Source: Ramlibacter albus (lineage in GTDB: Bacteria; Pseudomonadota; Gammaproteobacteria; Burkholderiales; Burkholderiaceae_C). From it: 64,000 nt of DNA. Below the pieces are notes generated by a model that was not told the DNA's origin, did no database searches, and saw nothing but the letters and a program-made list of their open reading frames with translations. The number at the start of each line of letters is the position of its first letter. The stretch's first letter is position 1. The position numbers were made by a program, and so were the translations under genes. Location: NCBI RefSeq assembly GCF_014297445.1, contig NZ_JACORU010000017.1, positions 47,581 through 111,580 of the forward strand. The letters are read 5' to 3'. Shown one piece after another: positions 7,603-15,399 of the stretch.

Positions 7603-8913
7603 ATGTCCCTCATCCCCGCTCCCCGCCCCGTCGACCTCGCTGCCTTCGAGGCGCCGCAGGAGGCCGCGCAGGTCCGCTACGGCCTGCCGCGCTACGTGCA
7701 CTTCTGCAAGCACTGCGTCATCTCCAACCAGCGCCCCAATTCCGCGGTGGAGTACCAGCACACCAAGGACAGCAAGAAGGCCACGATCAACTTCGACGAC
7801 GAGGGCGTTTGCGACGCCTGCCGCTTCGCCGAGCAGAAGAAGGCGGGCATCGACTGGAAGGCGCGCGAGGACCAGCTCGCCGCGCTGTGCGACAAGTTCC
7901 GCAGCAAGAGCGGCTACGACTGCCTCGTCCCCGGCTCCGGCGGCAAGGACAGCTTCTACGCCTCGCACATCCTCAAGACGCGCTTCGGCATGCACCCGCT
8001 CACGGTGACGTGGGCGCCGCACGTGTACACCGAGTGGGGCTGGAAGAACTTCCAGTCGTGGATCCACGCCGGGTTCGACAACGAACTCACCACGCCCAAC
8101 GGCCGCGTGCACCGGCTGCTCACGCGCCTGGCCGTCGACAACCTGTTCCACCCGTTCCAGGCGTTCATGTTCGGGCAGAAGTCGCTGGCGCCCAAGATGG
8201 CGATCCTGCACGACATCCCGTTCGTCATCTATGGCGAGAACGAGGCCGAGTACGGCAACCCGATCGGCGACACCACCACCGCCAAGCGCGACTGGTCGTA
8301 CTTCACCGCCTCGGACAAGTCGCAGATCTACCTGGGCGGCACCTCCATCCAGAGCCTCTACGACGACTTCGGCCTCGAGGAGCAGGACCTGCTGCCCTAC
8401 CTGCCGGCCGACCCGGTGCAGATCCAGAAGAAGAACATCGAGGTGCACTACCTCGGCTACTACCTCAAGTGGCACCCGCAGAGCTGCTACTACTACGCGG
8501 TGGAGCACGGCGGCTTCGAGGCGTCGCCCGAGCGCACGCCGGGCACGTACAGCAAGTACAACTCCATCGACGACCGCATCGACGACTTCCACTACCACAC
8601 CACGTTCGTGAAGTTCGGCATCGGCCGTGCCACCTACGACGCGGCGCAGGAGATCCGCTCGGGCGACATCACGCGCGACGAGGGCGTGGCGCTGGTGCGC
8701 CGCTACGACGGCGAATTCCCCGAGCGCTTCGCGGACGAGATCTTCCGCTACCTCAGCATCCCGGCGAAGGAGTTCCCGCAGGCTTCGAAGATGTTCGAGC
8801 AGCCGGTGATGGACCGCGACTACTACGCGAAGCTCGCCGACAACTTCCGCTCGCCGCACCTGTGGAAGCGCGAGACCGGGCAGTGGAAGCTGCGTCACAC
8901 CGTCTTCGAATGA
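7603..8913 (+). CDS. N-acetyl sugar amidotransferase (WbpG/PseA/PtmG type)
   Basis: A 436-residue cytoplasmic enzyme of the family that converts an N-acetyl group of a sugar to an acetamidino group, using ATP and ammonia. An ATP-pyrophosphatase loop PGSGGKDS lies at residues 110-117. Two cysteine pairs, CKHC (35-38) and CDAC (70-73), could hold a metal. The gene begins 9 bp after the glycosyltransferase and overlaps the HisF-like gene by ATGA. That arrangement matches Pseudomonas aeruginosa wbpG with hisH2/hisF2, where the HisH/HisF pair supplies ammonia. Next to nonulosonate genes, the expected product is a 5-acetamidino legionaminic acid or its precursor. The family call is firm; the exact substrate is inferred. 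Confidence 0.9.
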   Translation: MSLIPAPRPVDLAAFEAPQEAAQVRYGLPRYVHFCKHCVISNQRPNSAVEYQHTKDSKKATINFDDEGVCDACRFAEQKKAGIDWKAREDQLAALCDKFRSKSGYDCLVPGSGGKDSFYASHILKTRFGMHPLTVTWAPHVYTEWGWKNFQSWIHAGFDNELTTPNGRVHRLLTRLAVDNLFHPFQAFMFGQKSLAPKMAILHDIPFVIYGENEAEYGNPIGDTTTAKRDWSYFTASDKSQIYLGGTSIQSLYDDFGLEEQDLLPYLPADPVQIQKKNIEVHYLGYYLKWHPQSCYYYAVEHGGFEASPERTPGTYSKYNSIDDRIDDFHYHTTFVKFGIGRATYDAAQEIRSGDITRDEGVALVRRYDGEFPERFADEIFRYLSIPAKEFPQASKMFEQPVMDRDYYAKLADNFRSPHLWKRETGQWKLRHTVFE

Positions 8914-9674
8914 CGACCGGCCGGCACGTCCGCATCATCGCGCGCCTCGACATCAAGGGGCCGAACCTGATCAAGGGCGTGCACCTCGAAGGCCTGCGCG
9001 TGGTGGGCGACCCGAACGAACATGCGGTGCGCTATTACGAGGAGGGCGCGGACGAGCTGCTCTTCATCGACATCGTCGCGTCCCTCTACCAGCGCAACAA
9101 CCTCTCGGACATCATCAAGCGCGCGGCGGACCGCGTCTACGTGCCGATCACGGTGGGCGGCGGCATCCGCTCGCTCGCGGACGTGGCCACGATGATGATG
9201 TCCGGTGCGGACAAGGTCGCGATCAATACCGCTGCCATCGCACGCCCGGAGCTGATCGGCGAAGTGGCCAAGCGCTACGGTTCGCAGTGCATGGTGGTCG
9301 GTATCGAGGCCAAGCGCGTGAGCCGCGACGGCGGCTGGGAGGCCTACACCGACAACGGGCGCGAGCGCACCGGGCGTGACGTGGTCGAGTGGGTGAAGGA
9401 AGCGGTGGACCGCGGGGCGGGCGAAGTGCTGCTGACCTCCGTGGACATGGAAGGCACGCGCAAGGGCTTCGACCTCCAGCTCGCGCACGACGTGTGCGAC
9501 GCGGTGAACGTGCCGGTGACGATCAGCGGCGGTTTCGGCAAGGCGGAGGACCTCGCCGCGGTCGCCGCGACAGGCGTGTCGGCGATTGCCGTCGCCGATG
9601 CGCTGCACTGGAAGCGCATGTCCATGGCCGAGATCAAGCGGCATGCGGCGGCCGCCGGGCTGGACGTGCGATGA
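8910..9674 (+). CDS. hisF2: HisF-like cyclase subunit of the sugar amidation system
   Basis: A 254-residue (beta-alpha)8 barrel homologous to the synthase subunit of imidazole glycerol phosphate synthase. The catalytic Asp of canonical HisF is present in ARLDIKG (D14), and the second Asp occurs in TSVDMEGT, where ordinary HisF usually reads DRDGT. Phosphate-binding glycines appear in VGGGIRSL and ISGGFG. It is coupled by 4-nt overlaps to the amidotransferase before it and the HisH-like gene after it, and no other histidine gene is near. I infer that it channels ammonia from HisH2 to the WbpG-type enzyme, as proposed for Pseudomonas hisF2. A role in histidine synthesis is less likely but not excluded. 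Confidence 0.88.
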   Translation: MTTGRHVRIIARLDIKGPNLIKGVHLEGLRVVGDPNEHAVRYYEEGADELLFIDIVASLYQRNNLSDIIKRAADRVYVPITVGGGIRSLADVATMMMSGADKVAINTAAIARPELIGEVAKRYGSQCMVVGIEAKRVSRDGGWEAYTDNGRERTGRDVVEWVKEAVDRGAGEVLLTSVDMEGTRKGFDLQLAHDVCDAVNVPVTISGGFGKAEDLAAVAATGVSAIAVADALHWKRMSMAEIKRHAAAAGLDVR

Positions 9675-10306
9675 GCGCCGTCACCGTCCTCGACTACGGC
9701 ATCGGCAACCTGCTGAACGTGCTGCGGGCGCTGGAGCATTGCGGCGCCTCGCTCAAGGTGGTGGACAAGGCGTCGCCGGAAGACGTCGATGCCTCACGGC
9801 TCGTGCTACCCGGCGTCGGTGCTTTCGGCGACGGCATGAACGAGCTGCGTGCACGCGGCTTCGACGACCTGGTCAGGCGCTTCGCGCAGACCGGGCGGCC
9901 CTTCCTCGGCATCTGCGTGGGCATGCAGATGATGTTCGACGCGAGCGAGGAGATGGGTGAGCATGCAGGGCTGGGCCTGATGGCCGGCCGCGTGCAACCG
10001 GTCCCGCCCAACGGCGCCGACGGCACGCCGCACCGCGTGCCCCATATCGGCTGGCGTCCGCTCGAAGCGGCCACCGAGTGGAAGGGCACGATCATGGAAG
10101 GCGTGGCGCCGGGCGAGCGTGCCTACTTCGTGCATTCCTTCGCCGCTGTTCCCGCGGATGACGGCGTGCGCCTTGCGGACGTTCACTACGACGGCCGGCG
10201 CATCTGCGCGGCCGTGCACCGCGACAACCTCTACGGCTGCCAGTTCCACCCGGAGCGCAGTGCGCACGCGGGGCTGGGCATGCTCGAACGCTTCCTCAAG
10301 CTATGA
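9671..10306 (+). CDS. hisH2: HisH-like glutaminase subunit of the sugar amidation system
   Basis: A 211-residue class I glutamine amidotransferase. The triad is visible as Cys82 in LGICVGMQ and His193/Glu195 in QFHPERS, so it should release ammonia from glutamine. It is homologous to HisH of histidine biosynthesis but lies between hisF2 and the CMP-sugar synthetase, with 4-nt overlaps on both sides. Together with the two preceding genes it makes a complete glutamine-to-sugar amidation module. It acts in the cytoplasm, presumably as a HisF2-HisH2 heterodimer docking on the WbpG-type synthetase. Confidence 0.9.
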   Translation: MSAVTVLDYGIGNLLNVLRALEHCGASLKVVDKASPEDVDASRLVLPGVGAFGDGMNELRARGFDDLVRRFAQTGRPFLGICVGMQMMFDASEEMGEHAGLGLMAGRVQPVPPNGADGTPHRVPHIGWRPLEAATEWKGTIMEGVAPGERAYFVHSFAAVPADDGVRLADVHYDGRRICAAVHRDNLYGCQFHPERSAHAGLGMLERFLKL

Positions 10307-11028
10307 CCTCGCTCGCCGCTCCTGCCAAGACCATCGCGACCATCTGCGCGCGCGGCGGCAGCAAGGGCCTGCCCGGCAAGAACATCCGGCCCTTCATGGG
10401 CGTGCCGCTGATCGTGCACACGATCCGGCAGGCGCTGGGGTGCGAGCACATCCAGGGCGTGTACGTCTCCACCGACGACGACGAGATCGCGGCGATCGCG
10501 CGCGATGCGGGCGCGACGGTGCCGTTCAAGCGGCCCGCCGAACTGGCCACCGATACCGCCGGCAAGCTGCCCGTCATCGAACACCTGGCGCGCTACCTCG
10601 AACTGCAAGGCGAGACGATTGCGCGCATCGTCGACCTGCAGCCCACCTCGCCGTTGCGCGACACCGCGGACATCGAGCTTGCACTGCAGACGCGTCCCGA
10701 CGTGGACCTCGTGGTCAGCGTTGCCGAGGCCCACGACAACCCGTACTTCAACCTTGTCGAGCGCGGCGCGGACGGCCTCGTGCGGCTGTGCGCGGGCGAG
10801 GGCAACCTGCGGCGGCAGGACGCGCCGCAGGTCTACGCGCTCAACGGGTCCATCTACGTCTGGCATCGCCCAGCGTTGGCAAAGGCCGCGAAGCAGGGCA
10901 TGTGGAGCGTGCGCATGGCGCCGTACGTGATGCCGCGCTGGAAATCGGTCGACATCGACACGCTCGACGACTTCGATTACGCGGAGTGGCTGTACGTGCG
11001 GCACCGCGGTGGGGACGAGCGTGGCTGA
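10303..11028 (+). CDS. neuA: CMP-nonulosonate cytidylyltransferase (NeuA/LegF-like)
   Basis: A 241-residue enzyme that activates a sialic acid-type nonulosonic acid with CTP to give the CMP-sugar donor. The nucleotide-binding signature ARGGSKGLPGKN lies at about residues 16-27, followed by VDLQPTSPLR and a C-terminal SVDIDTLDDF segment typical of single-domain CMP-NeuAc/Leg synthetases. It overlaps hisH2 by ATGA, and the neuB start lies within its last codons. Given the bacillosamine-type genes downstream, the sugar is probably a legionaminic acid derivative rather than NeuAc. Enzymes for the two are hard to tell apart from sequence. Confidence 0.93.
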   Translation: MTSLAAPAKTIATICARGGSKGLPGKNIRPFMGVPLIVHTIRQALGCEHIQGVYVSTDDDEIAAIARDAGATVPFKRPAELATDTAGKLPVIEHLARYLELQGETIARIVDLQPTSPLRDTADIELALQTRPDVDLVVSVAEAHDNPYFNLVERGADGLVRLCAGEGNLRRQDAPQVYALNGSIYVWHRPALAKAAKQGMWSVRMAPYVMPRWKSVDIDTLDDFDYAEWLYVRHRGGDERG

Positions 11029-12040
11029 CGCTGTCTTCGTCATCGCGGAAGCGGGAGTGAACCATAACGGCGACCTCGCGCTGGCCTTCAAGCTGTGCGA
11101 CGCCGCGAAGCAGGCCGGGGCCGACGCGGTCAAATTCCAGAGCTTTCGCGCCGAGGACCTCGTGCTGCCCGGCGCGCCCACCGCGAACTACCAGGCCCGG
11201 CAGACCGGCGAGCGCGACCAGTTCGCGATGCTGCGCAAGCTGGAGCTCTCGCGCGAGCAGCATGTGAAGCTGCAGGCGCACTGCGCGTTGATCGGCATCG
11301 AGTTCTTCTCGACGCCGTTTTCGACGGATGCTGTGGACATGCTGGTCGGCCTCGGCGTGCAGCGCATCAAGCTGCCTTCGGGCGAGCTCACGCATCGGGC
11401 GCTCGTCGAGCACGCGGCGCGCACGAAGCTGCCGCTGCTCATCTCCACCGGCATGGCGACGCTGGAGGAAGTGCGCGAGGCGCTCGACTGGGTGAAAGCG
11501 GCGCGCGGCAACCTCGAAGGCGTCACGGTACTGCATTGCACTTCCGCCTATCCGGCGCCCGACGAAGCGCTGAACCTGCGCGCCGTGCAGACGCTTGCGC
11601 GCGAGCTGGGGCTGCCGGCCGGCTACTCGGACCACAGCCTCGGCATCGAGGCTTCCCTTGGTGCCGTTGCGCTCGGTGCCATGGTGATCGAAAAGCACCT
11701 GACGCTCGACCGCACGCTGCCAGGCCCGGACCACGCCGCCTCGCTGGAACCGGGCGAGTTCGGCACGATGGTTACCGGCCTTCGCCGCATCAGCGCGATG
11801 CTGGGCGACGGCCGCAAGGAGCCGCGGCCGGAGGAGCTGGATGCGGCGCGCGTCGCCCGGCGCAGCATCGTTGCCGCTTGCGACATCGCCGCGGGTGCGC
11901 GCATCGACGCGTCGATGCTGGCGTTCCGGCGTCCGGCCTCGGGCATTGCGCCGCGCGAGTCGGTGCGCGTCGTGGGCAAAGTCGCGCGGACGGACATCGC
12001 GGCCGGCACGCTGCTGGATTGGGACCAGCTCGGGGACTGA
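11021..12040 (+). CDS. neuB: Nonulosonic acid synthase (NeuB/LegI-like)
   Basis: This enzyme condenses phosphoenolpyruvate with a 2-acetamido mannose derivative to form a nine-carbon nonulosonic acid. The product is 339 residues. The TIM-barrel begins FVIAEAGVNHNG and includes KFQSF and a GYSDHSLG segment. A C-terminal SAF/antifreeze-like domain spans roughly residues 285-339 (RRSIVAACDIAAG). I chose the GTG at 11021 (VADAVFVIAE) because GGGGA lies 5 nt upstream; an in-frame GTG at 11009 lacks a ribosome site. The gene overlaps neuA by 8 nt. A palindromic repeat, not a gene, separates it from neuC. Confidence 0.93.
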   Translation: MADAVFVIAEAGVNHNGDLALAFKLCDAAKQAGADAVKFQSFRAEDLVLPGAPTANYQARQTGERDQFAMLRKLELSREQHVKLQAHCALIGIEFFSTPFSTDAVDMLVGLGVQRIKLPSGELTHRALVEHAARTKLPLLISTGMATLEEVREALDWVKAARGNLEGVTVLHCTSAYPAPDEALNLRAVQTLARELGLPAGYSDHSLGIEASLGAVALGAMVIEKHLTLDRTLPGPDHAASLEPGEFGTMVTGLRRISAMLGDGRKEPRPEELDAARVARRSIVAACDIAAGARIDASMLAFRRPASGIAPRESVRVVGKVARTDIAAGTLLDWDQLGD

Positions 12041-12065
12041 CGTGAAGCCGGCAAACCCACCCCGC

Positions 12066-12143
12066 GTCATCCCGGGCTTGACCCGGGATCCATCTTTGCG
12101 CGGCGCCACGCCACCATGGATTGCGGGTCGAGCCCGCAATGAC
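12066..12143. repeat. Intergenic nested palindromic repeat
   Basis: A 78-bp element fills most of the 108-bp gap between neuB and neuC. The left arm GTCATCCCGGGCTTGACCC and the right arm GGGTCGAGCCCGCAATGAC are imperfect inverted copies ending in GTCAT/ATGAC, and each arm is itself a small palindrome. Base changes in one part of an arm are balanced within that arm, so the hairpins are kept. It resembles dispersed extragenic palindromes of GC-rich Proteobacteria. It may attenuate or protect the operon mRNA. Confidence 0.75.
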
Positions 12144-12148
12144 AGCCT

Positions 12149-13282
12149 GTGACGCGCCGCATCGTGTACCTCACCGGCACGCGCGCCGACTTCGGGTTGA
12201 TGGAAGCGACGCTCAGGCAGACGGCTGCAACGCCCGGCGTGCAGGTGCAGGTCATCGCCACCGGCATGCACCTGAGCGCCGTGCACGGCCGCACGATCGA
12301 CGAGGTGCGAGCGAGCGGCCTCGACGTGCTCGCCGAAATCCCGCTCGACATGGACACCCGTACCGGCTCCAGCATGTCCCTCGGTATCGCCGAGTGCCTG
12401 CGCGGCGTCACGGAGGTCTTGGACCGCGAGCGCCCGGACGCGCTGCTGCTGCTCGGTGACCGCGGCGAGATGCTCGCCGGTGCCATCGCGGCGCTGCATG
12501 TCGGAATCCCATGCGTGCACGTGCACGGCGGCGAGCGCTCCGGCACCGTTGACGAGCCGGTGCGACACGCGATCAGCAAGCTCGCCAGCTACCACTTCGT
12601 GGCCACCGAGGACGCGCGCCGGCGGCTCGAGCGCATGGGCGAGGACGAGTCGCGCATCTTCGTCACCGGTGCGCCCGGGCTCGACGGCTTGCGCGAGCTG
12701 GGCGACTTGCCGCGCGCGGAGGCGCTGGCCGAGATCGGAATGCCGCCCGGCTCGCAGTTCGTCCTGGCGGTATTCCACCCGGTCGTGCAGCAGGCCCGCG
12801 AGGCCGCGCGTCAAACGCGCGAACTGGCCGACGGGCTCAAGCAGGTGGGCCTGCCGGTGCTGTGGCTCGAGCCGAATGCGGATGCGGGCTCGCGCGAAAT
12901 CCTGCAGGCGCTGGACGGCATCGAGCTGCCAGCGGGCTCGCGCCGCGTCACCCACCTGGGCCGCAGGCACTTCGCCGTGGCCATGAACCACTGCGCCGCC
13001 ATGATCGGCAATTCATCCGCCGGCATCATCGAGGCGGCCACGTTCGGCACGCCGGTGGTCAACGTCGGTGCGCGCCAGCAGCTGCGCGAGCACGGCCCCA
13101 ACGTGATGGACGCGAACGACGGCTCGCACACGCTGGCCGCCGCCTTGCGGGCGCAGCTCGGCCACGGCAAGTGGCCGTGTGAGAATTCATGGGGCGACGG
13201 CCGCAGCGCCGCGCGCATCGCCAACCTGCTGGCGACGCTGCCGCTGCACCCGCGCCTGCTGGAAAAGACCAACACCTACTGA
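12149..13282 (+). CDS. neuC: UDP-sugar hydrolysing 2-epimerase (NeuC/LegG-like)
   Basis: A 377-residue GT-B-fold enzyme that inverts C2 and removes UDP from a UDP-N-acetyl sugar, giving the free mannose-configured precursor for NeuB. It shows TGTRADFGLM (residues 9-18), GDRGEM near residue 103, HGGERSGT and the late UDP-binding motif IGNSSAGIIEA. The GTG start lies 5 nt after a palindromic repeat and has no recognisable Shine-Dalgarno sequence, so translation may depend on coupling or the repeat may have displaced the original leader. With dehydratase, aminotransferase and acetyltransferase genes downstream, UDP-diacetylbacillosamine (LegG activity) is the likeliest substrate. UDP-GlcNAc (true NeuC) is the alternative. 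Confidence 0.9.
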   Translation: MTRRIVYLTGTRADFGLMEATLRQTAATPGVQVQVIATGMHLSAVHGRTIDEVRASGLDVLAEIPLDMDTRTGSSMSLGIAECLRGVTEVLDRERPDALLLLGDRGEMLAGAIAALHVGIPCVHVHGGERSGTVDEPVRHAISKLASYHFVATEDARRRLERMGEDESRIFVTGAPGLDGLRELGDLPRAEALAEIGMPPGSQFVLAVFHPVVQQAREAARQTRELADGLKQVGLPVLWLEPNADAGSREILQALDGIELPAGSRRVTHLGRRHFAVAMNHCAAMIGNSSAGIIEAATFGTPVVNVGARQQLREHGPNVMDANDGSHTLAAALRAQLGHGKWPCENSWGDGRSAARIANLLATLPLHPRLLEKTNTY

Positions 13283-13285
13283 GCT

Positions 13286-13909
13286 TTGGACGCGAAGAAC
13301 ATCCTCGTCATCGTCGGCGCCGGCGGCCATGGGCGCGTCGTGGCCGATGCCGCGCTCGCCCAGGGCGGCTGGACTCGTGTTGCCGCTACCGACGGCGACC
13401 CGGCCCGGTGTGCCGGCGAGCTGCTGCCGGGCGTGGCGCTGCAGGGCTATGAGCCGGCGGTGGCGCTGCGCGATGCGGTGTTCCACGTCGCCGTCGGCAG
13501 CGCGCGCGCGCGTGAGCACGAAACCCACGCGATCGGCGCGCAGCGTCTCGCCGCGGTCATCCACCCGGCAGCCACGGTGTCGCCGTTTGCCGAAATCGGC
13601 GCCGGCACTTTCGTCGCCGCGCAAGCCGTCGTTGCGCCGCGCGCGAAGGTCGGTGTCTCCACCATCGTCAACCACGGCGCGGTCATCGACCACGATTGCG
13701 TCGTCGGCGACTACACGCACATTGCCCCCCAGGCGAGCCTGAGCGGGGCGGTCCGCATCGGCGCTCGCGTGTTCCTGGGCAGCGGCGCGCGCGTCCTGCC
13801 CGGCCTCTCCGTCTGCGACGACGTCGTGGTCGGCGCAGGCGCCGTCGTCATCGCGTCGATCACCGAACCGGGTGTGTACGCCGGCGTGCCCGCCAGGAGG
13901 CTCAAGTGA
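13286..13909 (+). CDS. PglD/NeuD-family sugar acetyltransferase
   Basis: A 207-residue protein with an N-terminal Rossmann half (VIVGAGGHGRVV, residues 9-19) that in PglD binds the UDP-sugar. A C-terminal left-handed beta-helix of hexapeptide repeats binds acetyl-CoA. His130 in VNHGAVIDHDC occupies the place of the PglD catalytic base. Translation starts at a TTG 3 nt after the neuC stop, and the stop overlaps the next GTG. I infer that it N-acetylates C4 of UDP-4-amino-4,6-dideoxy-GlcNAc to give UDP-diacetylbacillosamine, the substrate of the NeuC-like enzyme. The related NeuD role, O-acetylation of a finished nonulosonate, cannot be excluded. Confidence 0.88.
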   Translation: MDAKNILVIVGAGGHGRVVADAALAQGGWTRVAATDGDPARCAGELLPGVALQGYEPAVALRDAVFHVAVGSARAREHETHAIGAQRLAAVIHPAATVSPFAEIGAGTFVAAQAVVAPRAKVGVSTIVNHGAVIDHDCVVGDYTHIAPQASLSGAVRIGARVFLGSGARVLPGLSVCDDVVVGAGAVVIASITEPGVYAGVPARRLK

Positions 13910-15399
13910 CCGGCAACGAATTCCGCGCGCTGTGCGTGCCCGCGACGATCACGGTGCACGACGCGCTGCAGCTGCTGGACCGCACGGCCAAGGGCATCCT
14001 GCTCGTGACGCACGAGGACGGGCGCCTGCGCCGCACGCTCACCGACGGCGACTTGCGCCGCGCCGCGCTCGTGCACGTCGCCGAGACCACGCCGGTCGCG
14101 CAGCTGCCCGAAAAGCCGCCCATCACGATCGGCGAGGAAGCAGGCCTTCCCGCAGCGGTGGCGCTGCTGGACAAGCACGAGATCGACCACGTGCCCGTCG
14201 TCGACAAGGCCGGCCGCCCCGTCGACATCGTCCACCGCCGCGAGCTCTCGCAGCGCATCTGGCTGTCGTCCCCGCACCTGGGCGACGAAGAGACCGCGTT
14301 CGTCGAGGATGCCTTCCGCAGCAACTGGATCGCGCCGCTCGGCCCGCACGTCGACGGCTTCGAGCGCGAGGTCGCCGCGTATGTCGGCGTGCAGCACGCC
14401 GCGGCATTGAGCTCCGGCACCGCGGCCATCCATCTCGCATTGCTGCTGCTGGGCGTGAAGCCGGGGGACACGGTGTTCTGCTCCTCGCTCACCTTCGTGG
14501 GCAGCTGCAACCCCATCCTCTATTGCGGCGCGAAGCCCGTGTTCATCGACTCCGAACCGGGCAGCTGGAACATGTCGCCGCAGGCGCTGGAGCGCGCCTT
14601 CGAATGGGCGAAGCGCGAGAACCGCCTGCCGCGCTGCGTGATCCTGGTGAACCTCTATGGCCAGAGCGCCGACATGGACGCGCTGCTGCCGCTGTGCGAG
14701 CGCTACGGCGTGCCCGTGCTGGAGGACGCCGCCGAGTCGCTGGGCGCGCGCTACAAGGGCCGCGCGAGCGGCAGCTTCGGGCGCGTGGCCATCTTCTCCT
14801 TCAACGGCAACAAGATCATCACCACGTCCGGTGGCGGCATGCTCGTGGCCGACGACGGGGACCTCGTCGCGCGAGCGCGCAAGCTCTCGACGCAGGCGCG
14901 CGAACCCGCGGCCCACTACGAGCACACCGAGGTCGGCTTCAACTACCGCATGAGCAACGTGCTGGCCGGCATCGGCCGCGGCCAGCTGCGCGTGCTGGAC
15001 CAGCGCGTGGAGCGGCGCCGCCACGTCTTCGAGACGTACCGCCGCGAGCTCGCCGGCCTGCCGCTGGCGTGGATGCCCGAGCCGGCCGGCTCGCGCTCGA
15101 CGCGATGGCTCACGTGCTTTACCTTCGAGGGTGGCAACGCGGCCGCGCGGCGCGACGGCGTGATGCGCGCGCTGGAGCGCCACTCCATCGAGGCGCGGCC
15201 GGTGTGGAAGCCGATGCACCTGCAGCCGCTCTTTGCGCGCGCGGCGTATTTCGCGCACCGCGATGGCGAGGACGTGGCGGGCCGCCTCTTCGAGTCCGGC
15301 GTCTGCCTGCCCTCGGGCTCCAACATGTCCGACGAACAGCTCGCGCGCGTGATCGACCACCTGCGCCGCGCGCTCGAGCCGGCGAAGGCGCCCGAGTGA
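13906..15399 (+). CDS. CBS-pair fused to DegT/DnrJ/EryC1 sugar aminotransferase
   Basis: A 497-residue fusion. Residues 1 to about 118 form a CBS pair (LTDGDLRRA around 46-54 and IDHVPVVDKAGR around 93-104). The remainder is a PLP-dependent sugar aminotransferase of the DegT/PglE/LegC type, with the PLP lysine predicted at K303 in SFNGNKIITTSGG and an EDAAES loop before it. The GTG start overlaps the preceding stop and follows a good AGGAGG site, and the reading frame runs through both domains without a break. The enzyme should transaminate the UDP-4-keto sugar made by the dehydratase. The CBS pair looks like the one in PtmE-type nucleotidyltransferases of legionaminic acid clusters and may sense a nucleotide. 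Confidence 0.9.
   Translation: MTGNEFRALCVPATITVHDALQLLDRTAKGILLVTHEDGRLRRTLTDGDLRRAALVHVAETTPVAQLPEKPPITIGEEAGLPAAVALLDKHEIDHVPVVDKAGRPVDIVHRRELSQRIWLSSPHLGDEETAFVEDAFRSNWIAPLGPHVDGFEREVAAYVGVQHAAALSSGTAAIHLALLLLGVKPGDTVFCSSLTFVGSCNPILYCGAKPVFIDSEPGSWNMSPQALERAFEWAKRENRLPRCVILVNLYGQSADMDALLPLCERYGVPVLEDAAESLGARYKGRASGSFGRVAIFSFNGNKIITTSGGGMLVADDGDLVARARKLSTQAREPAAHYEHTEVGFNYRMSNVLAGIGRGQLRVLDQRVERRRHVFETYRRELAGLPLAWMPEPAGSRSTRWLTCFTFEGGNAAARRDGVMRALERHSIEARPVWKPMHLQPLFARAAYFAHRDGEDVAGRLFESGVCLPSGSNMSDEQLARVIDHLRRALEPAKAPE

Noticed and set aside
13872..15395. Open frame upstream of the dehydratase, which would make a protein of 1,111 residues
   Set aside because: The part before 15396 overlaps the CBS-aminotransferase in another frame and is Arg-rich. 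The GTG at 15396 overlaps the preceding stop and gives the normal length for PglF.
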